A stretch of 64,000 nt of DNA from positions 1,906,001-1,970,000 of the forward strand of contig NZ_CP056032.1 of NCBI RefSeq assembly GCF_013375035.1. Reading direction: 5' to 3'. Source of the DNA: Spirosoma sp. KUDC1026. Its GTDB lineage: Bacteria; Bacteroidota; Bacteroidia; Cytophagales; Spirosomataceae. The position numbers and the translations under genes were made by a program. Of the stretch, positions 1-8,019 are shown in pieces. Position 1 is the first letter of the stretch, and the number at the start of each line of letters is the position of its first letter. The notes under the pieces were generated by a model that saw only the letters and a list, made by a program, of their open reading frames with translations, searched no databases and was not told the DNA's origin.

Positions 1-195
1 GACGAAAAATTTCATCTCTACGAACAGTCAGGTGTGCGGGAATACTGGATCGTGCAGCCCAAAGACAAATCGGTGAACGTATACGCACTCGAAAACGAGC
101 AGTACGTCCTGGTGGACATCTACGAATCCGGTTCGATCCCCTGCCAGATCTTCCCCGATCTGGTGATTGAGCACGGGAGAATTTTTCAGCAGTAA
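1..195 (+). CDS. Uma2 family protein (DUF820), 3' end only
   Basis: The reading frame is open from the first base and ends at TAA 193-195, so only the last 64 residues are present. The fragment has the Uma2 C-terminal signature: a YEQSGVREYWIVQP stretch followed by a strand-rich tail. Uma2 proteins have a PD-(D/E)XK nuclease-like fold and are abundant in cyanobacteria and Cytophagales; their cellular job is not established. The catalytic acidic residues would lie upstream of the window. A full-length paralogue is at 16147-16638. The family call is firm, the function is unknown. Confidence 0.8.
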   Translation, partial: DEKFHLYEQSGVREYWIVQPKDKSVNVYALENEQYVLVDIYESGSIPCQIFPDLVIEHGRIFQQ

Positions 196-248
196 CCAGC
201 GTTTTATTGACAAGTAAGCACAGCTTAGTGATTGCTGCTTAGTCAATT

Positions 249-761
249 ATGTCGCAGAATCGTCTTTTTCTTTTAATTGCGTTGCTGGTCGCTGGCTTGC
301 TCTGGCTGTACGGTACGTACTTTGCAACGCCCCGCCCCATGCACCACCTACCCGCTGGCGCGACATCGCCCAACGGCCGGCGGATGGAGAAAACGGACGA
401 CGAGTGGCGGTCGCTGATGCCGTATGCGCAGTACCGCGTTACGCGCGACCGGGGAACCGAGTGGCCGAACAGCAGCCCCCTCACGCACGAACACAGGCAC
501 GGTACGTATGTCTGCGCCGGGTGCCGAAACCCCCTGTTTGCTTCCAGAACCAAATTTGAATCGGGTACGGGCTGGCCGAGTTTCTTCAAACCGATTGTAA
601 AAAACGCGATTTATACCGAACCGGATGGCAGTCGGACAGAGGTACGCTGCTCCGTTTGCGACGCACATCTGGGGCATGTGTTCACTGACGGCCCGGAACC
701 GACCGGCCTCCGCTATTGTATGAACGGTGTGGCGATGGCGTTTGCCCCTGCGTCGAAGTAG
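249..761 (+). CDS. msrB: Peptide-methionine (R)-S-oxide reductase MsrB, membrane-anchored or exported
   Basis: MsrB reduces the R epimer of methionine sulfoxide in oxidised proteins. The 170-residue product has an N-terminal hydrophobic segment (about residues 6-24), so the enzyme probably works in the periplasm, either anchored or secreted. The catalytic domain carries both zinc-binding CxxC pairs (C89/C92 and C134/C137), the GTGWPSF motif (106-112) and the catalytic cysteine C157 in RYCMNG. Most family members read RYCxNS, so Gly after Asn is a small deviation. I see no second resolving cysteine besides the zinc ligands. The gene stands between the Uma2 fragment and a radical SAM gene on the same strand, 31 bases upstream of the latter. 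Confidence 0.93.
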   Translation: MSQNRLFLLIALLVAGLLWLYGTYFATPRPMHHLPAGATSPNGRRMEKTDDEWRSLMPYAQYRVTRDRGTEWPNSSPLTHEHRHGTYVCAGCRNPLFASRTKFESGTGWPSFFKPIVKNAIYTEPDGSRTEVRCSVCDAHLGHVFTDGPEPTGLRYCMNGVAMAFAPASK

Positions 762-792
762 GGATGCTGATGGTTAGCCGTATCTTTATCCC

Positions 793-1815
793 ATGAATCG
801 CAATCTGGTCGACGGTCTCAACTTTGCTTCTAAGCTAACGCCCAAGCGCGTTGCCAACGCACTTAAGGTCTTGTACAGTTATTACGCATCGCGGCAACAG
901 GGGAAGTCCATGCAGCGGGGGTTACCCATGTCGATTTCATTCGAGCCAACAACCTCCTGCAACTTACGCTGCCCTGAGTGCCCCAGTGGGCTGCGCTCGT
1001 TTACGCGACCAACGGGTATGCTGGGCGAAGATCTCTACAAACGGACTATCGACGAACTGCACGAAACGCTATTGTACCTGATCTTCTATTTCCAGGGCGA
1101 ACCTTATCTGCATCCGCAGTTTCTGGAACTAGTCCGGTATGCTACTGATCGAAATATTTATACGGCGACCAGCACCAACGCGCATTACCTGACGGACGCC
1201 AACGCCCGCAAAACCGTTGAGTCTGGCCTCGATCGGTTGATCATTTCCATCGACGGGACGACGCAGGAGGTGTATCAGCAGTACCGAGTAGGGGGTAAGC
1301 TCGAAAAAGTGCTTGAAGGCACGAAGAATATCATCCGCTGGAAAAAGGAGCTGAAATCCAGGACGCCCCACGTCGTGTTTCAGTTTCTGGTCGTCAAACC
1401 CAACGAACACCAGATCGCCGAAGTAAAAAAACTGGCCCGCGAGCTAGGCGTCGATGAAGTTGGGCTGAAAACCGCTCAGATCTATGATTACGAACAAGGT
1501 TCGGATCTGATTCCGACCATTGACCAATACAGTCGCTATGCTGCCCAAGACGACGGTACGTACCGGATCAAGAACGGCTTTGGTGACCACTGCTGGAAGA
1601 TGTGGCATTCCTGCGTCATTACGTGGGATGGGCTTGTGGTTCCCTGCTGTTTCGACAAAGATGCACATCACCGACTTGGCGACCTGCAAACTGAATCGTT
1701 CGCCAACCTCTGGCACGGTGATGCTTACAACGACTTCCGCCAGACATTGCTGCGTTCCCGCTCTGAAATAGAAATGTGCCGCAACTGTACCGAAGGGACA
1801 CAAGTGTGGGCGTAA
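793..1815 (+). CDS. Radical SAM protein with SPASM domain
   Basis: The 340-residue protein has the radical SAM cluster motif CxxxCxxC at C56, C60 and C63, which binds the [4Fe-4S] cluster that cleaves S-adenosylmethionine. The C-terminal third is a SPASM-type auxiliary cluster domain: CWKMWHSC, then VPCCFDKD, and near the end MCRNC. Between them is a partial TIM barrel containing a STNAHYL strand and an ISIDGTTQEVYQQYR segment. SPASM proteins modify peptides, proteins or small molecules, and the substrate cannot be read from the sequence. No precursor peptide gene is visible next to it. A hairpin-rich spacer separates it from parA. Confidence 0.88.
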   Translation: MNRNLVDGLNFASKLTPKRVANALKVLYSYYASRQQGKSMQRGLPMSISFEPTTSCNLRCPECPSGLRSFTRPTGMLGEDLYKRTIDELHETLLYLIFYFQGEPYLHPQFLELVRYATDRNIYTATSTNAHYLTDANARKTVESGLDRLIISIDGTTQEVYQQYRVGGKLEKVLEGTKNIIRWKKELKSRTPHVVFQFLVVKPNEHQIAEVKKLARELGVDEVGLKTAQIYDYEQGSDLIPTIDQYSRYAAQDDGTYRIKNGFGDHCWKMWHSCVITWDGLVVPCCFDKDAHHRLGDLQTESFANLWHGDAYNDFRQTLLRSRSEIEMCRNCTEGTQVWA

Positions 1816-1824
1816 ATTAATTTT

Positions 1825-1890
1825 GAATGAGTGAATAAATGAGGAACATCTATTCACTCAATCACTCATTCTATCATTCACTCATTATTC
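1825..1890. repeat. Long imperfect inverted repeat built from GAGTGAAT-like units
   Basis: Between the radical SAM gene and parA the top strand reads GAATGAGTGAATAAATGAG (1825-1843). It is followed by a complementary run of ATTCACTCA/ATCACTCATT units (1851-1890). The two arms can fold into a hairpin of about 18 pairs with interruptions. It may serve as a terminator, but there is no clean T-tract after it. It belongs to a recurring class of intergenic hairpins in this window. Confidence 0.6.
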
Positions 1891-1893
1891 TTT

Positions 1894-1913
1894 GTGGAAC
1901 ATTCCGTGGAACA
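1894..1913. promoter_or_regulatory. Two direct copies of GTGGAACA, parS-arm-like, upstream of parA
   Basis: GTGGAACA occurs at 1894-1901 and again at 1906-1913. This octamer equals one arm of the common bacterial parS palindrome (TGTTCCACGTGGAACA form). No full parS palindrome is present. The pair ends four bases before the likely -33 box of the parA promoter, so ParB could bind weakly here to regulate its own operon. Functional binding is inference. Confidence 0.4.
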
Positions 1914-1917
1914 GTAC

Positions 1918-1948
1918 TTGGATTCGTGAAAACTATCCGGCATATTTG
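1918..1948 (+). promoter_or_regulatory. Putative parA promoter
   Basis: TTG at 1918-1920, a 20-base spacer, and CATATTTG at 1941-1948 match the Bacteroidota promoter form TTG-N19/20-TAnnTTTG at all but one position of the -7 box. Transcription would start near 1955, 14 bases before the parA ATG. Confidence 0.5.
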
Positions 1949-1968
1949 GGTCTGCAACGCACAGACCA

Positions 1969-2751
1969 ATGGGTAAAGTCATTGCTATCGCCAACCAAAA
2001 AGGGGGCGTCGGTAAAACAACAACAACGATAAATCTGGCCGCTAGTCTGGCCGCACTCGAATTTCAGACACTGATTGTCGACGCCGATCCTCAGGCAAAC
2101 TCGACGTCAGGCCTGGGCTACAATCCAAAAGAAATCGAGTACAGCATTTACGAATGCATGGTTGAAGGGATTCAGCCGCAGGATGCCATTATTCAGACGG
2201 ATTTTCCGAATCTGGATCTGCTACCATCGCACATTGACCTGGTGGGCGCGGAGATTGAGATGATCAATCTTCAGAATCGGGAAGATAAAATGAAAGTGAC
2301 TCTGGATGCTATTCGGGATTCTTACGATTTTATCATCATCGACTGCTCTCCATCACTGGGTCTGATCACAATCAACAGCCTGACTGCCGCTGATTCGGTC
2401 ATCATCCCCGTACAATGTGAGTATTTCGCGCTGGAAGGGCTGGGGAAACTCCTGAACACGATCAAGATCATTCAGTCCCGGTTAAACACAAGTCTGGCGA
2501 TTGAAGGGATTTTGCTGACCATGTATGATTTGCGCGTACGGCTGTCAAATCAGGTTGTCGGTGAAGTAACGAGCCATTTCCAGCAAATGGTTTTCAGTAC
2601 CATTATTCCACGGAACATCCGGCTCAGCGAATCGCCAAGCTTTGGCGTACCCGCGCTGGCGCAGGACGCCGACAGCAAAGGGGCCGTGAGTTACCTGAAC
2701 CTGGCCCGCGAGATTCTTGCCAAAAACGGCATGATGCCCCACGAAGTGTAA
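1969..2751 (+). CDS. parA: Chromosome-partitioning ATPase ParA (Soj)
   Basis: ParA is the ATPase that, with ParB and parS sites, moves replicated origins apart. The 260-residue length is typical of the chromosomal Soj type, which lacks the extra N-terminal DNA-binding domain of plasmid ParA. Visible motifs are the deviant Walker A KGGVGKTT (residues 11-18), the Walker A' DADPQAN (38-44), and the Walker B strand FIIIDCSPSLG. The ATG at 1969 gives the canonical MGKVIAIANQKGG start. parB follows 152 bases later, and the parA-parB-DUF5683-dapB-lepB order is a conserved Bacteroidota block, often near the replication origin. Confidence 0.96.
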   Translation: MGKVIAIANQKGGVGKTTTTINLAASLAALEFQTLIVDADPQANSTSGLGYNPKEIEYSIYECMVEGIQPQDAIIQTDFPNLDLLPSHIDLVGAEIEMINLQNREDKMKVTLDAIRDSYDFIIIDCSPSLGLITINSLTAADSVIIPVQCEYFALEGLGKLLNTIKIIQSRLNTSLAIEGILLTMYDLRVRLSNQVVGEVTSHFQQMVFSTIIPRNIRLSESPSFGVPALAQDADSKGAVSYLNLAREILAKNGMMPHEV

Positions 2752-2816
2752 ACAAGCGTATATAAGCCGCGCTATTTGATGAACTACGGGGGAGCGCAAA
2801 ACAGGCTTCCTTAGCT

Positions 2817-2858
2817 GAGCGTCCCTAACCGGGCGTCCCTAACTGGGTGTCCCCGCTC
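2817..2858. repeat. Three 14-bp imperfect tandem units between parA and parB
   Basis: The units start at 2817, 2831 and 2845 and share the core G(A/G)GCGTCCCTAACY, the third being diverged (GGGTGTCCCCGCTC). They sit inside a larger inverted pair, ATTTGATG (2774-2781) and CATCAAAT (2864-2871). The rest of the 152-base spacer shows no gene. Confidence 0.5.
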
Positions 2859-2903
2859 AGGTCCATCAAATAACGTAGGTCAATCGCCAAAAAAAATCTG
2901 CTC

Positions 2904-3824
2904 ATGGATAATGCAAACGCCAAAGCGCCGAATAAGAAGATGATTGGACTGGGACGAGGCTTGGGTGCGCTGCTACATGACAGCGACGCAGTCAACCGTC
3001 AGACAAAAACGTCGCCGTTTGAGTCGATTGGTACGATGACCGAAATTGGGTTGTCGTATATTGAAACGAACCCGTTCCAGCCTCGTACCCGATTTGACGA
3101 AGAAGCCCTTCAGGAGCTGGCCGATTCGATCCGGACGCAGGGCATTATTCAGCCCATTACGGTTCGGCAGCAGGGAAAAGATCGCTACCAGCTTATTTCG
3201 GGAGAACGGCGTTTGCAGGCATCCAAAATTGCCGGCCTGACCCATATTCCCGCCTACGTTCGGACCGCCAATGACCAGCAGATGCTGGAAATGGCGCTGA
3301 TTGAGAACATTCAGCGCGAAAACCTCAACTCAATCGAGATTGCCCTCAGCTACCAGCGGCTCATTACCGAGTGTAGCCTGAAGCAGGAAGAGCTGGGTGA
3401 ACGGGTAGGTAAAAATCGGACAACGGTAAATAACTACATCCGCCTGTTGAAGCTACCCCCCGTTATTCAGGCGGCCCTGCGCGACAACAAGATCTCGATG
3501 GGACACGCCCGGGCAATTATCAACATCGAAAACCCGGAGGTTCAGATCCGTCTGTTTAACCGGGCCGTTGACGAAGACTGGTCGGTACGTAAGGTAGAAG
3601 AAGCGGTACGTAACCTGGCAGATAACCTGCAGGAAGTTCCCGCGGAGCGTCGCGTTACGTTACCTAAGCAGGAAATGCGCAGTCTGCAGTTCAAACTCTC
3701 ATCGATGTTTGGTACCAAGGTGTCGATCAAAGCCGACGAGCGGCACAAAGGAGAAATTAAAATACCATTCACGTCGCAGGAGGAACTTACCAAAATCCTG
3801 GAAGTACTGAACTCGCAGGCCTAG
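2904..3824 (+). CDS. parB: Chromosome-partitioning protein ParB (Spo0J)
   Basis: ParB loads on parS sites as a CTP-dependent sliding clamp and stimulates ParA. The 306-residue protein has an N-terminal basic tail with GLGRGLGALL, the sequence that contacts ParA. Next come the ParB/Srx fold with a SGERRLQASKIAG nucleotide-binding motif and ENIQREN, and then a helix-turn-helix region (EELGERVGKNRTTVNNYIRLLKLP). A dimerisation domain lies at the C terminus. It is in the same orientation as parA and probably co-transcribed despite the 152-base gap. Confidence 0.95.
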   Translation: MDNANAKAPNKKMIGLGRGLGALLHDSDAVNRQTKTSPFESIGTMTEIGLSYIETNPFQPRTRFDEEALQELADSIRTQGIIQPITVRQQGKDRYQLISGERRLQASKIAGLTHIPAYVRTANDQQMLEMALIENIQRENLNSIEIALSYQRLITECSLKQEELGERVGKNRTTVNNYIRLLKLPPVIQAALRDNKISMGHARAIINIENPEVQIRLFNRAVDEDWSVRKVEEAVRNLADNLQEVPAERRVTLPKQEMRSLQFKLSSMFGTKVSIKADERHKGEIKIPFTSQEELTKILEVLNSQA

Positions 3825-3891
3825 TGGTGTTAAATTATTTTAAAAAGCTGATCGGGCGAGACAAACGGCGGGATCTGGGCGTTGCGAGAGC

Positions 3892-4629
3892 ATGAAACAG
3901 TTTTTCACAGTCCTGATTACGTGCCTGTTAGTCCTTAGCTCAGCACGATCGCTGTTTGCACAACGGCCTGCTGCTACGCCAGCGGCAACACCCGCCCCAA
4001 CGGATTCGACCCGGCAAATCCGCTCGGCGGCCGACACAATTCCGGAAACGGTTCGACGGAACGGTATTCGGGTCGGTACGTCAACGCTAACACCGGAAGA
4101 CGGTTCTGCATCGCTGGATACGGCCCGGGTGACGCCTGCACAGGAAGCTAAAATCCGTAAGATCGTTCCGCGCAAAGCCACTATCCGGTCGCTGATACTG
4201 CCTGGTCTTGGCCAGATCTACAACCGTCAGTACTGGAAATTGCCGTTTATTTATGGCGGACTGGTGGGCGCTGTTTACTCATTCCAGTGGAATCAGAATC
4301 TATACAACCAGTACCTGACTGGTTATCGGGAAGCGTTCTTCTCTAATGTTAATAGCCAATACAATGCAAAAGTGGCTGTTGTTCGGGAACGCGTATTGAC
4401 TGTACAGCAATTAAAGCGAGCCACTGATCAATTTCAGCGACAGCGTGACCTGACCGTGATTCTGACCGCCGTTGGCTGGGCACTTAACGCTGTTGAAGCT
4501 AACGTAGCAGCCCACATGAAAACCTTTGATTTATCGGACGACATCTCGATGAACGTCCATCCGAATATACTCCCGCTGCCGGGAACGGGTATTATTCCCG
4601 GCGTTCGGGTAGCTTTTACGTTTAAATGA
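3892..4629 (+). CDS. DUF5683 domain protein, exported or inner-membrane
   Basis: The 245-residue protein begins with a signal peptide (about residues 1-24, ending LFAQ), then a low-complexity Ala/Pro/Thr linker. The DUF5683 core begins with ATIRSLILPGLGQIYNRQYWKLP and a hydrophobic segment. The C-terminal half contains a further hydrophobic stretch and ends in VRVAFTFK, like an outer-membrane or periplasmic beta strand. DUF5683 proteins are found next to parB and dapB throughout Bacteroidota, but their role is unknown. The placement suggests a link with cell-envelope growth, which is inference only. Confidence 0.85.
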   Translation: MKQFFTVLITCLLVLSSARSLFAQRPAATPAATPAPTDSTRQIRSAADTIPETVRRNGIRVGTSTLTPEDGSASLDTARVTPAQEAKIRKIVPRKATIRSLILPGLGQIYNRQYWKLPFIYGGLVGAVYSFQWNQNLYNQYLTGYREAFFSNVNSQYNAKVAVVRERVLTVQQLKRATDQFQRQRDLTVILTAVGWALNAVEANVAAHMKTFDLSDDISMNVHPNILPLPGTGIIPGVRVAFTFK

Positions 4630-4633
4630 TAAA

Positions 4634-4738
4634 AAAGGAGGAGGAAAGGGAGGAGGGAGGAAAGGAGGAAGGATTTTTTCTTAGCACTGTAGCGACTTCT
4701 TCCTTTTCTCCTTCCTCCCCTTTCTCCTTCCTCCCTTA
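4634..4738. repeat. Purine arm/pyrimidine arm intergenic hairpin
   Basis: The spacer before dapB is an almost pure purine run (GGAGGAGGAAAGGGAGG type, about 4634-4672), a 27-base loop, and a complementary pyrimidine run (CTTCCTCCC type, about 4699-4736). It ends two bases before the dapB ATG, so it would fold in the mRNA right at the ribosome entry site. A similar element with different arms lies after lepB. Confidence 0.65.
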
Positions 4739-4740
4739 TT

Positions 4741-5481
4741 ATGAATATTCTTCTGTTAGGATATGGTAAAATGGGCAAGGCGATTGAGCAGATTGCCCTC
4801 GAGCGGGGCCATCAGATCGCGGCCCGTATCAATGTCGATAACCGCAGCGACCTGGACGCGCTGACCGACGATAGCGTGGATGTCGTTATTGAGTTCAGTT
4901 CACCCGAAGCTGCTGTCGACAACATTACGTATTGCCAGAAGCGCGGCTGGCCACTGGTATGTGGCACAACGGGCTGGCTGGGACATCGTACCGAAATTGA
5001 AGCGCTGTGTGAAGAGAAAAAAGGTGCTTTCTTCTACGCGTCGAATTACAGTATCGGAGTCAATCTGTTTTTCAAGCTCAACAAAGTGCTGGCTAGGTTC
5101 ATGCATAATTACCCATCGTACGAAATTTCGATGACGGAAATCCACCATACTGAAAAGAAAGACGCGCCCAGCGGAACCGCTATTACGCTGGCCGAAGGAA
5201 TTATGGACCACATTCCGACCAAAAACCGGTGGGTGGACAAAGCCGAGCCGAGTGCGCAGATTGAGTCGACAGATGCTATTGCCATCGAATCCGTACGGGA
5301 AGGCGTAGTGCCCGGTACACACACAGTTCGGTACGAATCAGAGGTGGACCGTATCGAAATTACTCACATAGCCCACAGCCGACAGGGGTTTGCTCTGGGG
5401 GCCGTAGTTGCCGCTGAATGGCTTATTGGTCGGGAAGGTGTTTTCGGGATGGATGATTTATTAAATTTAAACGCCCAATAA
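4741..5481 (+). CDS. dapB: 4-hydroxy-tetrahydrodipicolinate reductase DapB
   Basis: DapB reduces 4-hydroxy-tetrahydrodipicolinate with NAD(P)H in the diaminopimelate/lysine pathway, supplying peptidoglycan. The 246-residue protein begins with a Rossmann GYGKMG motif (residues 7-12), has CGTTGW in the middle, and the family signature [13 protein letters not shown] containing the catalytic lysine. Bacteroidota DapB is somewhat shorter than the E. coli enzyme (about 270). The gene sits between the DUF5683 gene and lepB, all on the plus strand. Confidence 0.96.
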   Translation: MNILLLGYGKMGKAIEQIALERGHQIAARINVDNRSDLDALTDDSVDVVIEFSSPEAAVDNITYCQKRGWPLVCGTTGWLGHRTEIEALCEEKKGAFFYASNYSIGVNLFFKLNKVLARFMHNYPSYEISMTEIHHTEKKDAPSGTAITLAEGIMDHIPTKNRWVDKAEPSAQIESTDAIAIESVREGVVPGTHTVRYESEVDRIEITHIAHSRQGFALGAVVAAEWLIGREGVFGMDDLLNLNAQ

Positions 5482-5555
5482 ACGCAGCACTAGTCGATAA
5501 CCGGCTAAAGCTGCTGTCAATTACGAACGAATACTCATTTTCTAACGAAGTTCCT

Positions 5556-6728
5556 GTGTCTGAAGTAAGCACGAAAGCCGCAACTAAATCGGCTAAACCC
5601 AAAAAATCGCCCATTCGGGAATGGTTCGATTCCGTTCTGTTTGCCGTTGTAGCCGCTACGCTGATTCGCTGGTTGTTCATGGAAGCGTTTACCATTCCAA
5701 CACCGTCGATGGAAAACAGCCTTATGGTCGGCGACTTTCTGTTCGTGAGTAAACTGCACTATGGTACCCGGACGCCCCGGACGCCGTTGCAGGTCCCGCT
5801 GACGCACCAGAAAATATGGGGAACGAACATTCCGTCGTACAGCACGGCTATTCAACTGCCATCGTACCGGCTGCCAGGATTTACGCACGTCAAAAACGGC
5901 GACGTAGTCGTCTTTAACGTACCGCCCAAGTATCTGAACGAGAATATCGATTACCCTGTCGACCTGAAAACGAACTACATCAAACGGTGTATCGGTATTC
6001 CGGGCGACGTGCTGGAAGTTCGGGAACGGGAAGTCTTCATCAATGGGAAGCTTTTTCCGGCACCTCCCCGGTCGGAGCAACGGTATTTCATTAAAACAAC
6101 TGAAGTACTGGACGCTAACTTTTTCCGGAAGTACGACATCGTCAATGATTACCGCGACCCGAGCCAGCCAACCGAAAACTGGAAACCGCTGGAGCAGTAC
6201 AACGACTCAACGAAAACGTCGACCATGGTTGGTTACAGCGTCAATACCACAAAAGCGGTCATCGATCAGTTTAAAGGCTTTAGCTGGGTAAAAGGCGTTG
6301 AACCAATGATGGACAAGCCAGGTGAAATGTCACCAGGAGTCTATGGTACGCCAACGTTTAAATGGAACCACGACAATTTCGGCCCTATCACGGTGCCTAA
6401 AAAGGGCGCGACGATCAGCATCAACGCGCAAACGATTGCGTTATACGGTCCAGTAATTGAGTTATACGAAGGTAATGAGAACGTAACGACGACACCGACG
6501 AGCATTACCATCGATGGGAAAGCCATTACGTCCTATACTTTCAAACAGGACTATTACTTCATGATGGGTGACAACCGTGATAACTCACTTGATTCCCGCT
6601 TCTGGGGTTTTGTACCCGAGGATCATATCGTCGGTAAAGCCGTGTTTGTCTGGATGTCGCTGGATCCAAACCCAGCCAATATCTGGAATAAAATCCGCTG
6701 GAACCGTCTGTTCCGGACGATTGATTAG
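5556..6728 (+). CDS. lepB: Signal peptidase I LepB, long Bacteroidota form
   Basis: LepB cleaves signal peptides from exported proteins at the periplasmic face. One membrane segment lies at about residues 26-46. The catalytic serine is S51 in PTPSMENSL and the general-base lysine is K143 in [11 protein letters not shown]. The C-terminal box [18 protein letters not shown] completes family S26. The 390-residue length reflects an insertion of about 150 residues between the lysine box and the GDNRDNS box, usual in this phylum. The start is GTG at 5556, because no ATG lies upstream in frame after the dapB stop. It is 74 bases downstream of dapB. Confidence 0.94.
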   Translation: MSEVSTKAATKSAKPKKSPIREWFDSVLFAVVAATLIRWLFMEAFTIPTPSMENSLMVGDFLFVSKLHYGTRTPRTPLQVPLTHQKIWGTNIPSYSTAIQLPSYRLPGFTHVKNGDVVVFNVPPKYLNENIDYPVDLKTNYIKRCIGIPGDVLEVREREVFINGKLFPAPPRSEQRYFIKTTEVLDANFFRKYDIVNDYRDPSQPTENWKPLEQYNDSTKTSTMVGYSVNTTKAVIDQFKGFSWVKGVEPMMDKPGEMSPGVYGTPTFKWNHDNFGPITVPKKGATISINAQTIALYGPVIELYEGNENVTTTPTSITIDGKAITSYTFKQDYYFMMGDNRDNSLDSRFWGFVPEDHIVGKAVFVWMSLDPNPANIWNKIRWNRLFRTID

Positions 6729-6730
6729 AA

Positions 6731-6822
6731 AAAAGGAGGAAAGGGAGCGGTCCGCCGTAGCGGGATGGAGGAGAGGGAGAAAAGGGAATTAGTAGCTTTC
6801 CCCTCGTCCCTCTCCTCCTTTT
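6731..6822. repeat. Purine/pyrimidine intergenic hairpin between convergent lepB and ung
   Basis: A purine arm (AAAGGAGGAAAGGGAG type) is followed after a loop by CTTTCCCCTCGTCCCTCTCCTCCTTTTT. The pairing is strong but imperfect. Lying between convergent genes and ending in a T-run on the plus strand (and in A-run complement on the other), it is a good candidate for a two-way terminator. Confidence 0.6.
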
Positions 6823-7487
6823 TACCACTCTATGGGCGGGAGCCCTTTGCCAGCTAGGTAATCATTTGCCTGGCTGAAGTGTTTATTGCCGAACCAGCCA
6901 CCCCACTGGGCGGCCATGGGGGAGGGGTGCTTTGATTTCAGAACCAGATGTTTTTTGCTGTCGATGACCGCGCCTTTCTTCTGAGCGTAGGCGCCCCACA
7001 GCATGAAAACAACGTGTCGTTTTTCGTCGGAGATAAGTTTGATGACGGCATCTGTGAAAGTTTCCCAGCCTTTGCCCTGGTGCGAACCCGCCTGACCCGC
7101 CCGGACGGTCAGCGTGGAGTTAAGCAGCATAACGCCCTGATGCGCCCAGCGTTCGAGATTGCCCGATTTGGGAACGGGTTTGCCGAGATCATCCTGAATT
7201 TCTTTGAAAATATTTACCAGGGAAGGCGGTTTGGTAATGCCGTCAGCAACGGAGAATGCAAGTCCATTGGCCTGACCTTCGCCGTGATAGGGGTCCTGCC
7301 CCAGAATGACCACGCGCGTATCATCAAAACTACACGTATTGAACGCGTTAAAAATCAGCCGGCCAGGTGGATAAACACGTTGTGTAGTGTATTCCTGTCG
7401 TAAAAATTCGGCCAATTCCCGGAAATAAGGTTTATCAAATTCAGACTGCAATCGCGTTTGCCACGAATCAGCAATAGATACATTCAT
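6822..7487 (-). CDS. ung: Uracil-DNA glycosylase, family 1
   Basis: Ung removes uracil from DNA arising by cytosine deamination or dUMP incorporation, starting base-excision repair. The 221-residue length is standard. The water-activating motif GQDPYHG occupies residues 63-69 with D65 catalytic. The downstream box is HPSPMAA, the equivalent of HPSPLSA with the catalytic histidine. A LLLWGAYAQKK-like strand (MLWGAYAQKKG) is also present. The gene is convergent with lepB across a hairpin. Confidence 0.96.
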   Translation of the reverse strand: MNVSIADSWQTRLQSEFDKPYFRELAEFLRQEYTTQRVYPPGRLIFNAFNTCSFDDTRVVILGQDPYHGEGQANGLAFSVADGITKPPSLVNIFKEIQDDLGKPVPKSGNLERWAHQGVMLLNSTLTVRAGQAGSHQGKGWETFTDAVIKLISDEKRHVVFMLWGAYAQKKGAVIDSKKHLVLKSKHPSPMAAQWGGWFGNKHFSQANDYLAGKGLPPIEW

Positions 7488-7571
7488 GGATGGAACTGAT
7501 AAGATTTAAAAGGCATTATAGGCCTATAAATGCCGGAAGCAATCTCGTTTAAAATTTTTTGAGATCGGTTC

Positions 7572-7602
7572 TTGCGTAACAAAACTAATCAACCTAATTT
7601 TC
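7572..7602 (+). promoter_or_regulatory. Putative apaG promoter
   Basis: TTG at 7572-7574, a 20-base spacer, and TAATTTTC at 7595-7602 (one mismatch to TAnnTTTG) predict a start near 7609. This favours the ATG at 7633 over an upstream TTG at 7612 as the apaG start codon. Confidence 0.45.
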
Positions 7603-7632
7603 GTTCTAAGGTTGCCAAACGACACTAAATAT

Positions 7633-8019
7633 ATGGTTTCGTCAGTCACAGAGGGCGTAAAAGTTAGCGTAAAGACTGAGTATCAATCCGATTACTCCAG
7701 TCCGCTTCAGGCGCATTACGTGTTTACTTACCGGATTACCATTGAAAACTCCAGCGAATATACCATTCAGGTACTTCGTCGGCACTGGACAATCTTCGAC
7801 TCTAACGGTACCGTCCGGGAGGTTGAAGGAGAAGGTGTGGTTGGTCAGCAGCCAGTACTGGAGCCGGGTGAGGTGCACGAATACGTGTCCGGTTGTAATC
7901 TGCGGTCGAGCATGGGTAAAATGGCCGGTACCTACCTGGTTGAACGTATTATCGACGGCAAACAGGTGCGCGTGAACATTCCCGAGTTCACGATGATTGT
8001 TCCGTATAAACTGAATTAA
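7633..8019 (+). CDS. apaG: ApaG domain protein
   Basis: ApaG proteins are single immunoglobulin-like domains of about 125 residues, historically tied to Co2+/Mg2+ efflux in Salmonella. The biochemical role in Bacteroidota is not settled. The product is 128 residues from ATG 7633. It shows the family core: TEGVKVSVKTEYQ, YRITIENSS, RHWTIFDSNG, VVGQQPVLEPGEVHEYVSGC and MAGTYLVER. A TTG at 7612 would add seven residues (MPNDTKY), but family members start at the equivalent of MVSSVTEG and the predicted promoter leaves almost no leader for the TTG. The next gene begins immediately after the stop codon. Confidence 0.9.
   Translation: MVSSVTEGVKVSVKTEYQSDYSSPLQAHYVFTYRITIENSSEYTIQVLRRHWTIFDSNGTVREVEGEGVVGQQPVLEPGEVHEYVSGCNLRSSMGKMAGTYLVERIIDGKQVRVNIPEFTMIVPYKLN

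Noticed and set aside
4434-4778. Minus-strand frame running through the purine hairpin
   Set aside because: It is mostly Arg/Glu/Gly/Lys from the purine arm and overlaps two certain genes.
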